From: CAG-103 sp963627135
GTDB lineage: Bacteria; Bacillota; Clostridia; Oscillospirales; Oscillospiraceae
DNA: 14,578 bases
Direction of reading: 5' to 3'
NCBI GenBank assembly: GCA_963627135.1
Contig: CAVFZY010000005.1
Span: forward strand, 1-14,578
Shown here: positions 1 to 6,338 of the stretch, piece after piece
How positions within the stretch are numbered: the first letter of the stretch is position 1
Layout: every line of letters begins with the position of its first letter
Made by a program: the position numbers and the translations under genes
Notes under the pieces: model-generated
The model's database searches: none
What the model was told of the DNA's origin: nothing
Seen by the model: the letters and a program-made list of their open reading frames with translations, nothing else

Positions 1-68
1 GGTCGGTAGTTCAAGTCCTCTCAACAAAGAAAAATATCTTTTTGTTTGCACTTGAAATTCGGGGTACG

Positions 69-103
69 AAAAAACCCAGAAGTCGTTGAAACTTCTGGGT
101 TTT
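69..103 (-). terminator. Intrinsic terminator downstream of tRNA-fMet
   Basis: A perfect 13-bp inverted repeat (71-83 with 91-103; arm AAAACCCAGAAGT) encloses a 7-base loop. Read on the minus strand the stem ends in a run of six T (complement of 69-74), so the best orientation terminates the leftward tRNA gene whose 3' end is at 136. On the plus strand only four T follow the GGG, so weaker bidirectional use is possible. Confidence 0.75.
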
Positions 104-135
104 CCGGTGCAATACCTTTTTTTGGTTGCACAACA

Positions 136-212
<77 letters not shown>

Positions 213-230
213 ATATTTTGTTTGCCCCTC

Positions 231-260
231 AAGGCTCATATACTATAACATATGAGCCTT
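231..260. repeat. 11-bp inverted repeat spanning the tRNA promoter -10
   Basis: AAGGCTCATAT (231-241) pairs perfectly with ATATGAGCCTT (250-260) around an 8-base centre that contains the -10 hexamer. Neither strand has a T run after the stem, so it is a poor intrinsic terminator for mscL. Its placement would suit an operator or a hairpin in readthrough mscL mRNA. Function unknown. Confidence 0.55.
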
Positions 261-270
261 GCGTTGTCAA
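242..270 (-). promoter_or_regulatory. Sigma-A type promoter of tRNA-fMet
   Basis: On the minus strand a consensus -35 TTGACA (complement of 265-270) is separated by exactly 17 bases from TATAGT (complement of 242-247), one mismatch from TATAAT. Transcription would begin near 235, about 23 bases before the mature 5' end at 212. The -35 begins only 8 bases after the mscL stop codon, so the promoter fills most of the mscL-tRNA gap. Confidence 0.85.
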
Positions 271-278
271 GTGCTATT

Positions 279-728
279 TTAGCGCTCGGAAGCAGAAAAT
301 TCTTCCTTTTCTGCGGCGTCCAGTGTCTCAGCCGCCTCTGCGCGACCGTTTTGCAGCTTGAGCTCGGCGAGAATGTCCGCCAGCAGCTCGTCCGTGGTGG
401 GCTTCGCCGGAGCCTCCGGCTCGGGCTCTTTTTCTTTCTTGCGGTTGAAGCGGTTGATGATCTTCACCATCCAGAACACGACCAGCGAAATGCACAGGAA
501 GTTGATGATGGACATGATCAGATCGCCGATCGGGAATACGCCGACGGTCAGGCCGGAGAAGTCCAGCCCGCCGATGATGAGTGATATGAGCGGATTGATG
601 ATATCGTTGACGAGCGCGGTGACGATGGCCGTAAACGCACCGCCGACAACGACGCCGACGGCCAGGTCAATGACATTGCCGCGCGAGATGAAAACCTTGA
701 ATTCGTCGAGCCAGTTGGGCTTTTTCAT
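279..728 (-). CDS. mscL: Large-conductance mechanosensitive channel MscL
   Basis: This 149-residue membrane protein opens under membrane tension to release solutes during hypo-osmotic shock. The N-terminal amphipathic segment MKKPNWLDEFKVFISRGNVI is followed by TM1 (about residues 19-45, rich in G/A/V with VGGAFTAIVTALVNDIINPL), a short periplasmic-side loop with GLDFSGLTVGVFPIGD, TM2 (about 68-92, IMSIINFLCISLVVFWMVKI), and a charged C-terminal region with the usual helix TTDELLADILAELK (about 111-124). The length is typical of the family; the tail after residue 125 is acidic and low-complexity. The start is fixed by AAGGAGG about 8 bases upstream. The 30-base gap to serS has no terminator, so mscL is probably read from the parA-parB-serS transcript. 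The family call is secure. Confidence 0.96.
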   Translation of the reverse strand: MKKPNWLDEFKVFISRGNVIDLAVGVVVGGAFTAIVTALVNDIINPLISLIIGGLDFSGLTVGVFPIGDLIMSIINFLCISLVVFWMVKIINRFNRKKEKEPEPEAPAKPTTDELLADILAELKLQNGRAEAAETLDAAEKEEFSASER

Positions 729-758
729 AGTGGGACCTCCTTGTTTATTTCTGTAGTT

Positions 759-2063
759 TCAGTGCTTCGGCACCAGAATCTTCGTGCCGCCCATATATGG
801 GCGAAGCGCCTCGGGAATGACGACGCTGCCGTCGGGTTGCAGGTTGTTCTCGAGGAACGCGATGAGCATACGCGGCGGAGCGACGCAGGTATTATTGAGC
901 GTGTGGGCGAGATAATTCTTGCCGTCCTTGCCCTTGACGCGGATGTGCAGACGGCGGGCCTGTGCATCGCCGAGGTTCGAGCAGGAGCAGACCTCAAAGT
1001 ACTTTTTCTGGCGCGGGCTCCAGGCCTCGATGTCGCAGGATTTGACCTTCAGGTCGGCGAGGTCGCCGGAGCAGCACTCGAGCTGGCGCACTGGGATATC
1101 CAGACTGCGGAAGAGCTCAACGGAGTAGCGCCAGAGCTTCTCGTACCAGTCCATGCTCTCCTCCGGACGGCAGACGACGATCATCTCCTGCTTTTCAAAT
1201 TGGTGGATGCGGTACACGCCGCGCTCTTCGATGCCGTGTGCGCCTTTTTCCTTGCGGAAGCAGGGCGAATAGGACGTCATCGTCTGCGGCAGCTGATCCT
1301 CGGTGAGGATCTGGTCGATGTAGCGGCCGATCATGGAGTGCTCGCTCGTGCCGATGAGATAGAGATCCTCGCCCTCGATCTTGTACATCATGGCGTCCAT
1401 GTCCGTCTGGCTCATGACGCCTTCGACCACGTTGCCGTGGATCATAAACGGCGGAATGCAGTAAGTAAAGCCCTTGCCGATCATGAAATCGCGTGCGTAG
1501 GCCAGTACGGCCTCGTGCAGGCGGGCGATATCGCCCATGAGATAGTAAAATCCGTTGCCGGAGACGCGGCGCGCGGAATCGAGATCAATACCGTCGAAGC
1601 GCTCCATGATCTCCGTGTGGTACGGGATCGGGAAATCCGGCACGACGGCCTCACCGAAGCGCTGCACCTCAACGTTGCAGCTGTCGTCCGGGCCGAGCGG
1701 CACGCTGGGGTCGATGATCTGCGGGATGGTGAGCATGATCTTATGGATCTTGGCCTCGAGCGCCTCTTCCTGCTTTTCGAGCTCGGCCAGACGCGCAGCC
1801 TGCGCGGTGACCTGCGCCTTGACGGCCTCGGCTTCGGCAAGCTTGGCCGGGTCCTTTTTCGCCTGGCCCATGAGCATACCGATCTTTTTCGACAGGCTGT
1901 TGCGTTCTGCGCGCAGATTCGATGCCTCGTTGATGGCGGCGCGGTTGGCCTTGTCAAGCTCGATCACTTCGTCGATGAGCGGGAGCTTGGCGTCCTGAAA
2001 CTTTTTGCGGATGTTTTCCCGCACAAGATCTGGGTTTTCGCGGATCAATCGAATGTCAATCAT
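759..2063 (-). CDS. serS: Seryl-tRNA synthetase
   Basis: The enzyme charges tRNA-Ser with serine in the cytoplasm. The 434-residue protein has the usual order: an N-terminal antiparallel coiled-coil arm that binds the long variable arm of tRNA-Ser (about residues 30-108, alternating charged and Ala/Leu residues), then a class II catalytic core. Motif 2 is around 266-292 (CFRKEKGAHGIEERGVYRIH) with QFEKQE after it. Motif 3 is around 387-406 and reads LNNTCVAPPRML rather than the LNGSGLAVGR form of the Bacillus/E. coli enzymes; I recall this as a variant seen in other Clostridia. The motif 3 arginine (R398) is kept. The start has GAGGAG about 11 bases upstream. It lies 32 bases after parB, leaving no room for a T-box leader, so it is probably cotranscribed with parAB. 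Confidence 0.95.
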   Translation of the reverse strand: MIDIRLIRENPDLVRENIRKKFQDAKLPLIDEVIELDKANRAAINEASNLRAERNSLSKKIGMLMGQAKKDPAKLAEAEAVKAQVTAQAARLAELEKQEEALEAKIHKIMLTIPQIIDPSVPLGPDDSCNVEVQRFGEAVVPDFPIPYHTEIMERFDGIDLDSARRVSGNGFYYLMGDIARLHEAVLAYARDFMIGKGFTYCIPPFMIHGNVVEGVMSQTDMDAMMYKIEGEDLYLIGTSEHSMIGRYIDQILTEDQLPQTMTSYSPCFRKEKGAHGIEERGVYRIHQFEKQEMIVVCRPEESMDWYEKLWRYSVELFRSLDIPVRQLECCSGDLADLKVKSCDIEAWSPRQKKYFEVCSCSNLGDAQARRLHIRVKGKDGKNYLAHTLNNTCVAPPRMLIAFLENNLQPDGSVVIPEALRPYMGGTKILVPKH

Positions 2064-2095
2064 GATGTCTCTGTCTCCTCAATATTCTATGTGTA

Positions 2096-2980
2096 TCAGT
2101 TTCTGCGTCCGATGGCCTCAAGCGCCTGCAGCAGCGCCTCGCGGTCGTCCGCGTCGTAGTATTCCAGTTCGATGCGCCCAGTTTTGCGGCCCTGTGTCAT
2201 GCGCACCTTACGGCCGAGCACCTGCTCGAGATGCCGTGCGCATTCGCCGAGATAATCCACACCGGCGGCCTTTTTGACCGGTTTTTCCTGCGTATCTTTC
2301 AGCAACTGCGCGGCCAGTGCCTCCGCCCGGCGGACGGACAGGCCCTTTTCGATGACGGTTTTCGCCGCGACGAGCTGCATTTCCGGGGCGCTGAGCGGCA
2401 GGAGCGCGCGCGCGTGCCCGGCGGACAGCGAGCCATCCTCGACCAGCTTTAATACCGGCTCGGACAGGGCCAGCAGCCGTGTCGCATTCGCGACGGCGGG
2501 GCGTGATTTGCCCACGCTCTGCGCCACATCGTCCTGCGTCATGCCGTAGACATCCTGCAGGGCGCGGTAGCCCTTGGCCTCTTCGATGGGGTTTAAGTCC
2601 TCGCGCTGGAGGTTTTCGACCAGCGCCATCTCCATGGCGCGCTGCTCATCCGCTGTCAGGATGCGCACCGGCACTTCCCTGAGCCCGGCCATGCGGCTGG
2701 CGCGCCAGCGGCGCTCGCCCGCGATGATCTGGTAAAATCCGCCCTCGAGCGGCCGGACCGTGATCGGCTGGATGAGCCCGTAGGTGCGGATGGACTCTGC
2801 GAGCATTTCCAGCGCTTCCGGGTCAAAGTGCTTGCGCGGCTGGTCGGCGCGCGGCTCGATCTTTTCGATCGGCAATAAATCGGGTGCCGTCTCCCCGCGT
2901 TCGGGCTGCGGGGCCGGATATTCCTCGCCAAAGAGCGCTCCGAGGCCCATGCCGAGACCTTTCTTTCCGTCTTTACCCAT
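2096..2980 (-). CDS. parB: Chromosome partitioning protein ParB (Spo0J)
   Basis: ParB is a CTP-dependent DNA clamp that loads at parS, spreads on flanking DNA and guides chromosome segregation with ParA and SMC. This 294-residue protein has a short basic N-terminus (KDGKKGLGMGLGALFG, the usual ParA-interacting type), a CTP-binding ParB/Srx domain with GERRWRA (88-94) and ENLQRE (122-127), and a helix-turn-helix around 146-170 (MTQDDVAQSVGKSRPAVANA) that should bind parS. A C-terminal dimerisation region ends at GRRN. An upstream in-frame start would add 57 residues but lies inside parA. I chose the ATG at 2978-2980 because GGAGG precedes it and it overlaps the parA stop by 8 bases, a normal translationally coupled junction. 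Two perfect parS sites lie about 900 bp upstream. Confidence 0.96.
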   Translation of the reverse strand: MGKDGKKGLGMGLGALFGEEYPAPQPERGETAPDLLPIEKIEPRADQPRKHFDPEALEMLAESIRTYGLIQPITVRPLEGGFYQIIAGERRWRASRMAGLREVPVRILTADEQRAMEMALVENLQREDLNPIEEAKGYRALQDVYGMTQDDVAQSVGKSRPAVANATRLLALSEPVLKLVEDGSLSAGHARALLPLSAPEMQLVAAKTVIEKGLSVRRAEALAAQLLKDTQEKPVKKAAGVDYLGECARHLEQVLGRKVRMTQGRKTGRIELEYYDADDREALLQALEAIGRRN

Positions 2981-3788
2981 GTTCCACCTCCACTGCGGCG
3001 GCCGCAGCTGCTCCCTGTGCCGCTTTTGCCGCCTTTTCCTCGCGCTTGATGAGCTCGCCCGCCAAATGCAGGTACGCCCGCGCGCCCTTGGACTCTTTGT
3101 CGTAGGCGATGGCGGGTTTGCGGTGGCTCGGCGCCTCGGACAGGCGCACATTGCGCGGTATCATGGTCTTATAGACCTTTTTGCCGAAGAACTTGCGCAC
3201 CTCGTTCACGACCTGATCGGACAGCTTTGTACGGCCGTCATACATGGTCATGACGATGCCCTGCACGGTTAACTCCGGGTTCAGGCGCTTGTTGCACATT
3301 TTGATGCTGCGCATGAGGTCAGCAATGCCCTCGAGCGCGTAGTATTCACACTGCACCGGGATGAGCACGCTACCGGCCGCGACGAGCGCGTTGATCGTCA
3401 GCAGCTCGAGCGACGGCGGGCAGTCGATGAGAATGAAGTCGTAATCGTCCTGCACTGCGGCGAGCGCGGTCTTCATGATGTATTCCCGCTGCTCGGAGCC
3501 CACGAGCTCGACGGAGCAGCCGGAGAGATTCATATTTGCCGGCAGCACGTCGCCGTATTTCGTGCTGCGGATGCAGTCGGCGGCGGCCGCGCCGTTCATC
3601 AGCATATCGTAGCAGTTGGGCGTCGCGGTTTTGTCCACGCCCATGCCGGACGTGCTGTTGCCCTGGGGGTCGCAGTCGACGAGGAGCACGCGCCGCCCGC
3701 GCTTTTTGAGCGCACAGGTCAGATTCACGCACGTGGTCGTCTTACCGACTCCGCCTTTCTGGTTGGCGACGGCAATGATTTTGCCCAT
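2973..3788 (-). CDS. parA: Chromosome partitioning ATPase ParA (Soj)
   Basis: ParA/Soj is a dimerising, nonspecifically DNA-binding ATPase whose activity is stimulated by ParB; in sporulating Firmicutes it also influences DnaA and sporulation entry. Visible motifs in the 271-residue protein are the deviant Walker A KGGVGKTT (11-18, signature K11 and catalytic K16), Walker A' with D38/D40 (LLVDCDPQGNST) and Walker B with D122 (FILIDCPPS). The start is supported by GGGAGG 7 bases upstream and a good promoter. The C-terminus ends in an unusual Ala-rich tail (about residues 250-265, AAKAAQGAAAAAA) just before the part that overlaps parB. The parB ribosome binding site is encoded within the last parA codons (GAGGTGGAAC). 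Confidence 0.97.
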   Translation of the reverse strand: MGKIIAVANQKGGVGKTTTCVNLTCALKKRGRRVLLVDCDPQGNSTSGMGVDKTATPNCYDMLMNGAAAADCIRSTKYGDVLPANMNLSGCSVELVGSEQREYIMKTALAAVQDDYDFILIDCPPSLELLTINALVAAGSVLIPVQCEYYALEGIADLMRSIKMCNKRLNPELTVQGIVMTMYDGRTKLSDQVVNEVRKFFGKKVYKTMIPRNVRLSEAPSHRKPAIAYDKESKGARAYLHLAGELIKREEKAAKAAQGAAAAAAVEVEHG

Positions 3789-3818
3789 GGTTTGCCTCCC
3801 TGAGTTGTGTTTGCAGCT

Positions 3819-3847
3819 ATTATAACAGCGTCAGGCCACGTTTTCAA
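3819..3847 (-). promoter_or_regulatory. Sigma-A promoter of the parA-parB-serS operon
   Basis: On the minus strand TTGAAA (complement of 3842-3847) is followed after exactly 17 bases by a perfect TATAAT (complement of 3819-3824). Transcription would start near 3812, giving a leader of about 24 bases before the parA ATG at 3786-3788. The first parS site begins 32 bp upstream of the -35, so ParB spreading from parS could repress this promoter; that last point is inference. Confidence 0.85.
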
Positions 3848-3879
3848 CTGCTTGAAGGCACTGCGGTGAATTTTTGTGA

Positions 3880-3895
3880 TGTTTCACGTGAAACA
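3880..3895. promoter_or_regulatory. parS site 1
   Basis: Perfect 16-bp palindrome TGTTTCACGTGAAACA, identical to the conserved bacterial chromosomal parS consensus. It lies between gpr and the parA promoter, next to the genes for its binding proteins. Confidence 0.97.
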
Positions 3896-3914
3896 ATGCG
3901 AAACACGGCGGGCA

Positions 3915-3930
3915 TGTTTCACGTGAAACA
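3915..3930. promoter_or_regulatory. parS site 2
   Basis: A second perfect TGTTTCACGTGAAACA. Its centre is 35 bp from the first site (a little over three helical turns), and it ends 5 bp from the gpr stop codon. The 19 bases between the sites include a half-site-like GAAACAC (3900-3906). Confidence 0.97.
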
Positions 3931-3935
3931 TTGCC

Positions 3936-4793
3936 TCAGGACAGGAACATATCCACGTCGCCGATGGTCAGACCGTCGTGCAGTGCGAGATTGATGCCGT
4001 AACCGATGAGCTTTGCCGCATCGTGCACTACGGTGTCAATGTCGCGTGGCGTGACGAACATTTGCTCTGCACGGGGATCGTCCGAAAAGCCGCCCGCGTC
4101 GATGACGGTCGGCAGACCGATGGCCGCGACCGGGATGCCGAGCGTGTCGCGGCTGAGGCCTGCGCGGTCGTTGCCGACGCCGCTGCCGGGCGTGATGCCG
4201 GTATCCGTGAGCTGAACTGTGCGGCCGAGCCGGTCAAGCTCCGCGCAGGCGAGCGCGTCCACGGCGATGATGGCGTCCGGGTGCAGGCGGTCTGCGAGCG
4301 CGCGGATCATATCGGCAGATTCCACACCCGTCGTGCCGAGCACGCCGGCCGCGAGCGCGGCCACGGACCGGAACTGCCCGAAATGCTCCGGCAGCTGCTC
4401 GCGCAGGTGCCGCGTGACCATGACGCTGTCGACCGCGTCAGGGCCGACGGCGTCGGGTGTGATCGCCCGGTTGCCGAGGCCGACGACGAGCACAGACGCG
4501 TCCGGCATCAGCGGCAGCACGCCGCGCAGCAGCTCGGCGAGCGTCTGCGCAGCGTTTTCAAATGCGTCGTCCTCGCGCCGCAGTAGCGGGTCGAGCGCAA
4601 GGGTGTAGTAGTCGCCGATTGGTTTACATAACGCATTTTCACCGGCGACGTCGAGCACGTGTACCTCGGTCACGGTAAAGCCGCGGCGCTCGGTCTCTTC
4701 GGCGCGCACGCCGGGCAGCTCCGTCACGGCGGCGGCGCTGCGGTGGATGGCTTCGGCCTCGACGGCGAGGTCGGTGCGGGGAAAATTCGGCAT
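3936..4793 (-). CDS. gpr: Germination protease GPR (spore protease)
   Basis: GPR (peptidase family A25) is made as a zymogen in the forespore and degrades small acid-soluble spore proteins at germination, freeing DNA and amino acids. The 285-residue protein begins MPNFPRTDLAVEA, the conserved N-terminal segment. Family blocks are VGLGN (104-108), TPDAVGP (112-118), LGTTGVES (152-159), VDALAC (178-183), DTGITPGSGVGN (197-208) and MFVTPRDID (245-253). D114 and D179 are the likely equivalents of the two essential aspartates of the Bacillus megaterium enzyme. It is shorter than Bacillus GPR (about 370), as I recall is usual in Clostridia. AAAGGAG lies 9 bases upstream of the ATG. No terminator separates gpr from parS/parA. 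The gene marks the host as a spore former. Confidence 0.95.
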   Translation of the reverse strand: MPNFPRTDLAVEAEAIHRSAAAVTELPGVRAEETERRGFTVTEVHVLDVAGENALCKPIGDYYTLALDPLLRREDDAFENAAQTLAELLRGVLPLMPDASVLVVGLGNRAITPDAVGPDAVDSVMVTRHLREQLPEHFGQFRSVAALAAGVLGTTGVESADMIRALADRLHPDAIIAVDALACAELDRLGRTVQLTDTGITPGSGVGNDRAGLSRDTLGIPVAAIGLPTVIDAGGFSDDPRAEQMFVTPRDIDTVVHDAAKLIGYGINLALHDGLTIGDVDMFLS

Positions 4794-4858
4794 AACAGGC
4801 TCCTTTCTGACGCCACATCTTGTGGCTCACTGGAAGCGTTGCCACAAATGGATACATT

Positions 4859-4888
4859 TATAATGAAAATCGAAAAAAAGGCTTGCAA
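4859..4888 (-). promoter_or_regulatory. Possible gpr promoter (forespore sigma type)
   Basis: On the minus strand CATTATA (complement of 4859-4865) fits the sigma-G/sigma-F -10 pattern CATNNTA. A -35 candidate TTGCAA or TGCAAG lies 16-17 bases upstream, at about 4882-4888; the latter matches the TGNATA pattern at only four of six positions. Bacillus gpr is known to be forespore-transcribed, so this orientation makes sense, but the match is partial. The TTGCAA hexamer is self-complementary and is shared with the rightward rpsT promoter. Confidence 0.35.
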
Positions 4889-4911
4889 TTTGCAGGGTTT
4901 GATGATATCAT
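4883..4911 (+). promoter_or_regulatory. Promoter of rpsT
   Basis: TTGCAA (4883-4888) and TATCAT (4906-4911, five of six matches to TATAAT) are separated by 17 bases. Transcription would start near 4918, giving a leader of about 60 bases that contains a hairpin (4935-4948, GTCATG/CATGAC with a 2-base loop) before the ribosome binding site. Confidence 0.6.
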
Positions 4912-4914
4912 CAA
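4899..4914. repeat. 16-bp perfect palindrome over the rpsT -10 region
   Basis: TTGATGATATCATCAA reads identically on both strands and covers the proposed -10 of rpsT. The position and perfect dyad symmetry are those expected of a repressor operator; no cognate regulator is evident in the window. Confidence 0.6.
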
Positions 4915-4980
4915 CACTTGCAGAACATTGCACGGTCATGTCCATGACTGAATTTTATAGGAGGAGGTGGCGATTGAGAA

Positions 4981-5244
4981 ATGCCGAACATCAAGTCCGC
5001 AATGAAGAGAGACGAAAAGTCCAAGCTGCAGAATCTGAAAAACAAGGCTGAGAAATCCGCCCTGAAGACCAACCTGAAGAAGTTTGATGCGGCTGTTGCC
5101 GAAGGCAACCGTGACGCAGCCGTCAGTACCTATAAAGTTGCTGTCCAGGCTGTTGACCGCGCGGCCGGCAAGGGCCTGATCCACAAGAACAACGCAGCGC
5201 ACAAGAAGTCTGCGATGGCTCAGAAAATGAATGAGCTTGGCTGA
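4981..5244 (+). CDS. rpsT: 30S ribosomal protein S20
   Basis: S20 binds 16S rRNA early in 30S assembly. The 87-residue product is highly basic and begins MPNIKSAMKRDEKSKLQNLK. It contains the Lys/Ala-rich helices of the family and ends with the conserved block GLIHKNNAAHKKSAMAQKMN. The length is normal. The start is supported by a strong purine-rich ribosome binding site GGAGGAGGT (4960-4968), about 12 bases upstream, slightly farther than ideal. Codon use is less extremely G+C rich than its neighbours, typical of a highly expressed gene. It is divergent from gpr and followed by a strong terminator. Confidence 0.97.
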   Translation: MPNIKSAMKRDEKSKLQNLKNKAEKSALKTNLKKFDAAVAEGNRDAAVSTYKVAVQAVDRAAGKGLIHKNNAAHKKSAMAQKMNELG

Positions 5245-5259
5245 TCCACAGAATCTCGG

Positions 5260-5287
5260 GGGCATGGCAGTTTGCCATGCCCTTTTT
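5260..5287 (+). terminator. Intrinsic terminator of rpsT
   Basis: A 10-bp perfect stem GGGCATGGCA (5260-5269) / TGCCATGCCC (5273-5282) with a 3-base loop is followed by TTTTT (5283-5287). It lies 15 bases after the rpsT stop. The lipid kinase ribosome binding site follows 11 bases later, so that gene must depend on readthrough or on a promoter I did not recognise. Confidence 0.9.
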
Positions 5288-5310
5288 GCTACCCCGACAG
5301 GAGGCTGACT

Positions 5311-6198
5311 ATGAAAAAACGTATGATGCTGATCATCAACCCAATGGCCGGACGCAGCGGCTACAAGACCGGCTTCGGCGAGGTGATGAACATTCTCGAC
5401 AGCGGCGGATACCTGACGACGGTGTACTTCACGCAGGGCCGCGGCGACGCGACAGTGATGGCGGCGCAGCACGCGGCGGAGTATGACACCGTGGCCTGCA
5501 TCGGCGGCGACGGCACGCTCAGCGAGGTCGTGTCCGGCCTGATGCAGGTGCCGAATCCGCCCCCGCTGGGCTATATCCCGATGGGCACGACAAACGACGT
5601 GGCCTCGACCCTCGGTCTGCCGAAAAACGCGACGGATGCGGCCCTGCGCATCGTGACCGGCACGCCGACGGCGTTTGACGTCGGCAGCTTCGGCGACCAG
5701 AGCTTTTTCACCTACGTGGCGGCTTTCGGCGCGTTCACGGCCGTGAGCTATGAGACGCCGCAAAACGAAAAACAGGCGCTCGGCCATCTGGCCTATGTGC
5801 TTGAGGCGATGGGCCGGCTCAACAGCATCGACCATTACTGCGCGCACGTGGAGTATGACGGCGGCACGGTCGACGGGGACTTCATCTTCGGCGGCGTGTC
5901 GAACTCGACCTCCGTGGCCGGCATGGTGCGCCTGCGCAAGGACCTCGTGAGTCTGGGCGACGGGCTGTTTGAGACGCTGCTCATCCGCCGCCCGCAGCAG
6001 TTCGGCGACCTGAGCCGCATTATCTCGGGCGTGCTCAACCAGAACTACGACAATGAGAATGTCATCCTCGTGCAGTCCCGGACGCTGCGCTTCACGTTTG
6101 ACGAGCCTGTGGCCTGGACGCGCGACGGCGAGGCCGGCGGCGTGACGACGGACGTGACGCTACGCAATAACCACGCGGCGATCCACATCATCGCCTGA
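5311..6198 (+). CDS. Diacylglycerol kinase family lipid kinase (YegS/DgkB-like)
   Basis: Members phosphorylate a lipid (diacylglycerol or a related alcohol) with ATP, often recycling diacylglycerol released by lipoteichoic acid synthesis. In this 295-residue protein NPMAGR (10-15) opens the catalytic domain, CIGGDGTLSEVVSGL (63-77) contains the GGDGT nucleotide-binding motif, and LGYIPMGTTNDVAS (86-99) matches the family PxGTxND block. The C-terminal half forms the usual beta-sandwich lid, including FDVGSFGDQSFFTYVAAFGAF. The start at 5311 follows AGGAGG by 7 bases; a longer in-frame start at 5272 overlaps the rpsT terminator and is unlikely. The substrate cannot be assigned from sequence, and the family also includes sphingosine-kinase-like proteins. 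A strong terminator follows. Confidence 0.88.
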   Translation: MKKRMMLIINPMAGRSGYKTGFGEVMNILDSGGYLTTVYFTQGRGDATVMAAQHAAEYDTVACIGGDGTLSEVVSGLMQVPNPPPLGYIPMGTTNDVASTLGLPKNATDAALRIVTGTPTAFDVGSFGDQSFFTYVAAFGAFTAVSYETPQNEKQALGHLAYVLEAMGRLNSIDHYCAHVEYDGGTVDGDFIFGGVSNSTSVAGMVRLRKDLVSLGDGLFETLLIRRPQQFGDLSRIISGVLNQNYDNENVILVQSRTLRFTFDEPVAWTRDGEAGGVTTDVTLRNNHAAIHIIA

Positions 6199-6215
6199 CG
6201 GCGGAGAAGATACGG

Positions 6216-6242
6216 AAAACCGGCGGATTTTCCGCCGGTTTT
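6216..6242 (+). terminator. Intrinsic terminator after the lipid kinase gene
   Basis: A 12-bp perfect stem AAAACCGGCGGA (6216-6227) / TCCGCCGGTTTT (6231-6242) with loop TTT, ending in four T. It lies 17 bases after the stop codon. Confidence 0.85.
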
Positions 6243-6265
6243 GTGCGCTTACGGGCAAGAACCGG

Positions 6266-6294
6266 TTGAAAAAACCGCGCCGAGTGCGTATAAT
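6266..6294 (+). promoter_or_regulatory. Sigma-A promoter of asnS
   Basis: TTGAAA (6266-6271), 17-base spacer, perfect TATAAT (6289-6294). Initiation near 6301 gives a leader of under 40 bases, too short for a T-box, so asnS does not appear to be controlled by uncharged tRNA-Asn. Confidence 0.9.
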
Positions 6295-6338
6295 AAAGAA
6301 GTTATCTATAAAAATCCATCGGAAACGAGGCTGATGAT

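Noticed and set aside
1..28. Possible 3' end of a rightward tRNA (GTCGGTAGTTCAAGTC resembles a T arm)
   Set aside because: The T stem GGTAG would face CCTCT with two mismatches, there is no CCA or clean acceptor strand, and the rest lies outside the window.
2064..2095. T-box leader for serS
   Set aside because: Only 32 bases separate parB and serS, too few for a T-box; only a ribosome binding site is present.
741..2159. Long rightward open frame of 472 codons
   Set aside because: Exactly antisense to serS; high G+C keeps shadow frames open. The protein is low-complexity and resembles no family.
6199..6338. T-box leader for asnS
   Set aside because: The promoter places the start near 6301, leaving under 40 bases of leader.
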